Assembly: GCA_007134625.1 (NCBI GenBank)
Contig: SLKL01000220.1
Coordinates: 1-7,984 of the forward strand
Source of the DNA: Saprospiraceae bacterium
Lineage (GTDB): Bacteria > Bacteroidota > Bacteroidia > Chitinophagales > Saprospiraceae
Length of the DNA: 7,984 nt
Direction: 5' to 3'
In this document: positions 7,142 to 7,984 of the stretch, one piece after another
How the letters are laid out: each line of letters begins with the position of its first letter
Position numbering within the stretch: position 1 is the first letter of the stretch
Notes under the pieces: model-generated
The model's input: only the letters and a program-made list of their open reading frames with translations
Database searches by the model: none
Told to the model about the DNA's origin: nothing
Made by a program: the position numbers and the translations under genes

Positions 7142-7984
7142 CTAATCCAGCCACGCAAGACTTCTAAATTTGTTTTTTTCCTTTTTCTCATCCTGTTCTT
7201 CAGGAATTGGAATAGCATCAATAATGGGTAGAATTCTGTCTCTGTGCATATGGAAAATGGGTAATTCCGCATCCGACATGGGCTCAGGAGGTGGGAGATT
7301 CAAACGTCTGTGATCTACCTGAACACCATTTTTCCAGAATCTGAAGCAAACATGGGGCCCCGTAGCCAAGCCGGTAGCACCTACATAGCCAATGACTTGA
7401 CCTTGTCTAACTCTGACACCTGGTCTGATGCCGTCTGCAAATCTTGACATGTGCAGGTACTGCGTCTCGTAAGTATTGTCGTGACGGATGCGCACATAAT
7501 TTCCGTTTCCTGAATTGTAGGCAGCACGCGTGACTGTTCCATCTGCAACAGAAAATATTTCAGTTCCGTGTGGGGCAGCGTAATCAGTCCCCAGATGTGG
7601 TCTTACTTTTCTTAGTACGGGGTGCATTCTTCTTGGATTAAAACCCGATGATATTCGTGTATATCTGACTGGTGCGCGTAAGAAGGCCCTTTTCATTGGT
7701 CTGCCTTCGAGATCAAAATAGCCTGAATAATTCTCACTTTCGTAATATATGGCATAATTGTCGCCACTTCTGTTGATGAAATTTGCACCAAGTAAACGAC
7801 CCACACCAACTGACTCATCGCCAATCATTAGATCTTCGTAAAATAATTTGAATTTATCTCCTGGCTGTACATGATGAAAATCCACCGTCCATGCCAATGC
7901 ATCCTCCATTTTAGCAATTAATGCCGGATTCATATCATTCCTGCGCATGGTTACCCATAAAGAGTGGTCTATTGTACCAGCACC
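7142..7984 (-). CDS. M23-family peptidoglycan DD-metalloendopeptidase (MepM/Csd3-like), 5'-truncated by window edge
   Basis: Predicted zinc endopeptidase that cuts peptidoglycan cross-links in the periplasm. The frame stays open to the right edge, and the 12 residues before the Met at 7948 (GAGTIDHSLWVT) fit the OapA/Csd3-type N-terminal domain, so that Met is probably internal and the true start and signal peptide are outside. Numbered from that Met, residues 1-80 form the N-terminal domain (LAWTVDFHHVQPGDKFKLFYE). The M23 core follows: FLRAPVRYTRISSGFNPRR, H118-L-G-T-D122 (zinc ligands), YLHMSRF with H166, GQVIGYVGATG, and GPHVCFRF with H199 and C201. Canonical M23 enzymes have HxH at the last motif; here the second His, a zinc ligand, is Cys. 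The tail after about 215 is proline-rich then charged (PEEQDEKKEKNK) and is an extension of unknown role. The gene is convergent with the surface-protein cluster and separated from it by 86 bp, so it belongs to another transcription unit. Confidence 0.9.
   Translation of the reverse strand, partial: GAGTIDHSLWVTMRRNDMNPALIAKMEDALAWTVDFHHVQPGDKFKLFYEDLMIGDESVGVGRLLGANFINRSGDNYAIYYESENYSGYFDLEGRPMKRAFLRAPVRYTRISSGFNPRRMHPVLRKVRPHLGTDYAAPHGTEIFSVADGTVTRAAYNSGNGNYVRIRHDNTYETQYLHMSRFADGIRPGVRVRQGQVIGYVGATGLATGPHVCFRFWKNGVQVDHRRLNLPPPEPMSDAELPIFHMHRDRILPIIDAIPIPEEQDEKKEKNKFRSLAWLD

Noticed and set aside
7946..7948. ATG at 7948 as the start of the M23 gene
   Set aside because: The frame stays open to the right edge, and the preceding residues (IDHSLWVT) fit the family's N-terminal domain; a signal peptide would also be expected further upstream.

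Overview
The window looks like chromosomal DNA from a Bacteroidota species, probably of the Saprospirales/Chitinophagales type. Three consecutive plus-strand genes encode large secreted proteins whose C-termini resemble the type A sorting tail of the type IX secretion system (T9SS), which is restricted to this phylum. DNA just upstream of the starts is A/T-rich with no Shine-Dalgarno motif, as is usual for Bacteroidota, and base composition is moderately AT-rich. The lineage below phylum is inference.

Layout. Positions 3-2237 hold the 3' part of a surface-protein gene whose start lies left of the window. Positions 2242-4668 hold a complete tandem paralogue of 808 residues, and 4692-7055 a third gene of 787 residues that is related to the first two over only one module. 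The gaps are 4 and 23 bp, so the three genes are probably co-transcribed. A short convergent intergenic stretch (7056-7141) separates them from a minus-strand M23 metallopeptidase gene (7142-7984) whose 5' end is cut off by the right edge.

How the genes relate. Genes 1 and 2 share an N-terminal module A (the VRAR..GGD.WWD / LW.GG.D..GNLKLAAQTYR / WPGPL type), a middle module B beginning GPDAPE, and a T9SS tail. Gene 3 starts with module B right after its signal peptide, then carries about 500 residues (module C) absent from genes 1 and 2, and ends in a more diverged tail. From memory, long Bacteroidota T9SS cargo proteins carry A, B and C in one chain, so this locus looks like a split version with B present in every piece. 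All three products should cross the inner membrane by Sec, then the outer membrane by T9SS, and end up on the cell surface or outside the cell. Their function is unknown. The M23 gene is a MepM/Csd3-like cell-wall endopeptidase, not obviously linked to the cluster, with Cys in place of the second His of the HxH zinc motif.

I saw no RNA gene, CRISPR array, insertion sequence or phage gene. The unusual parts are the tandem duplication, the split modular architecture and the altered zinc site. I cannot claim a demonstrated new system.
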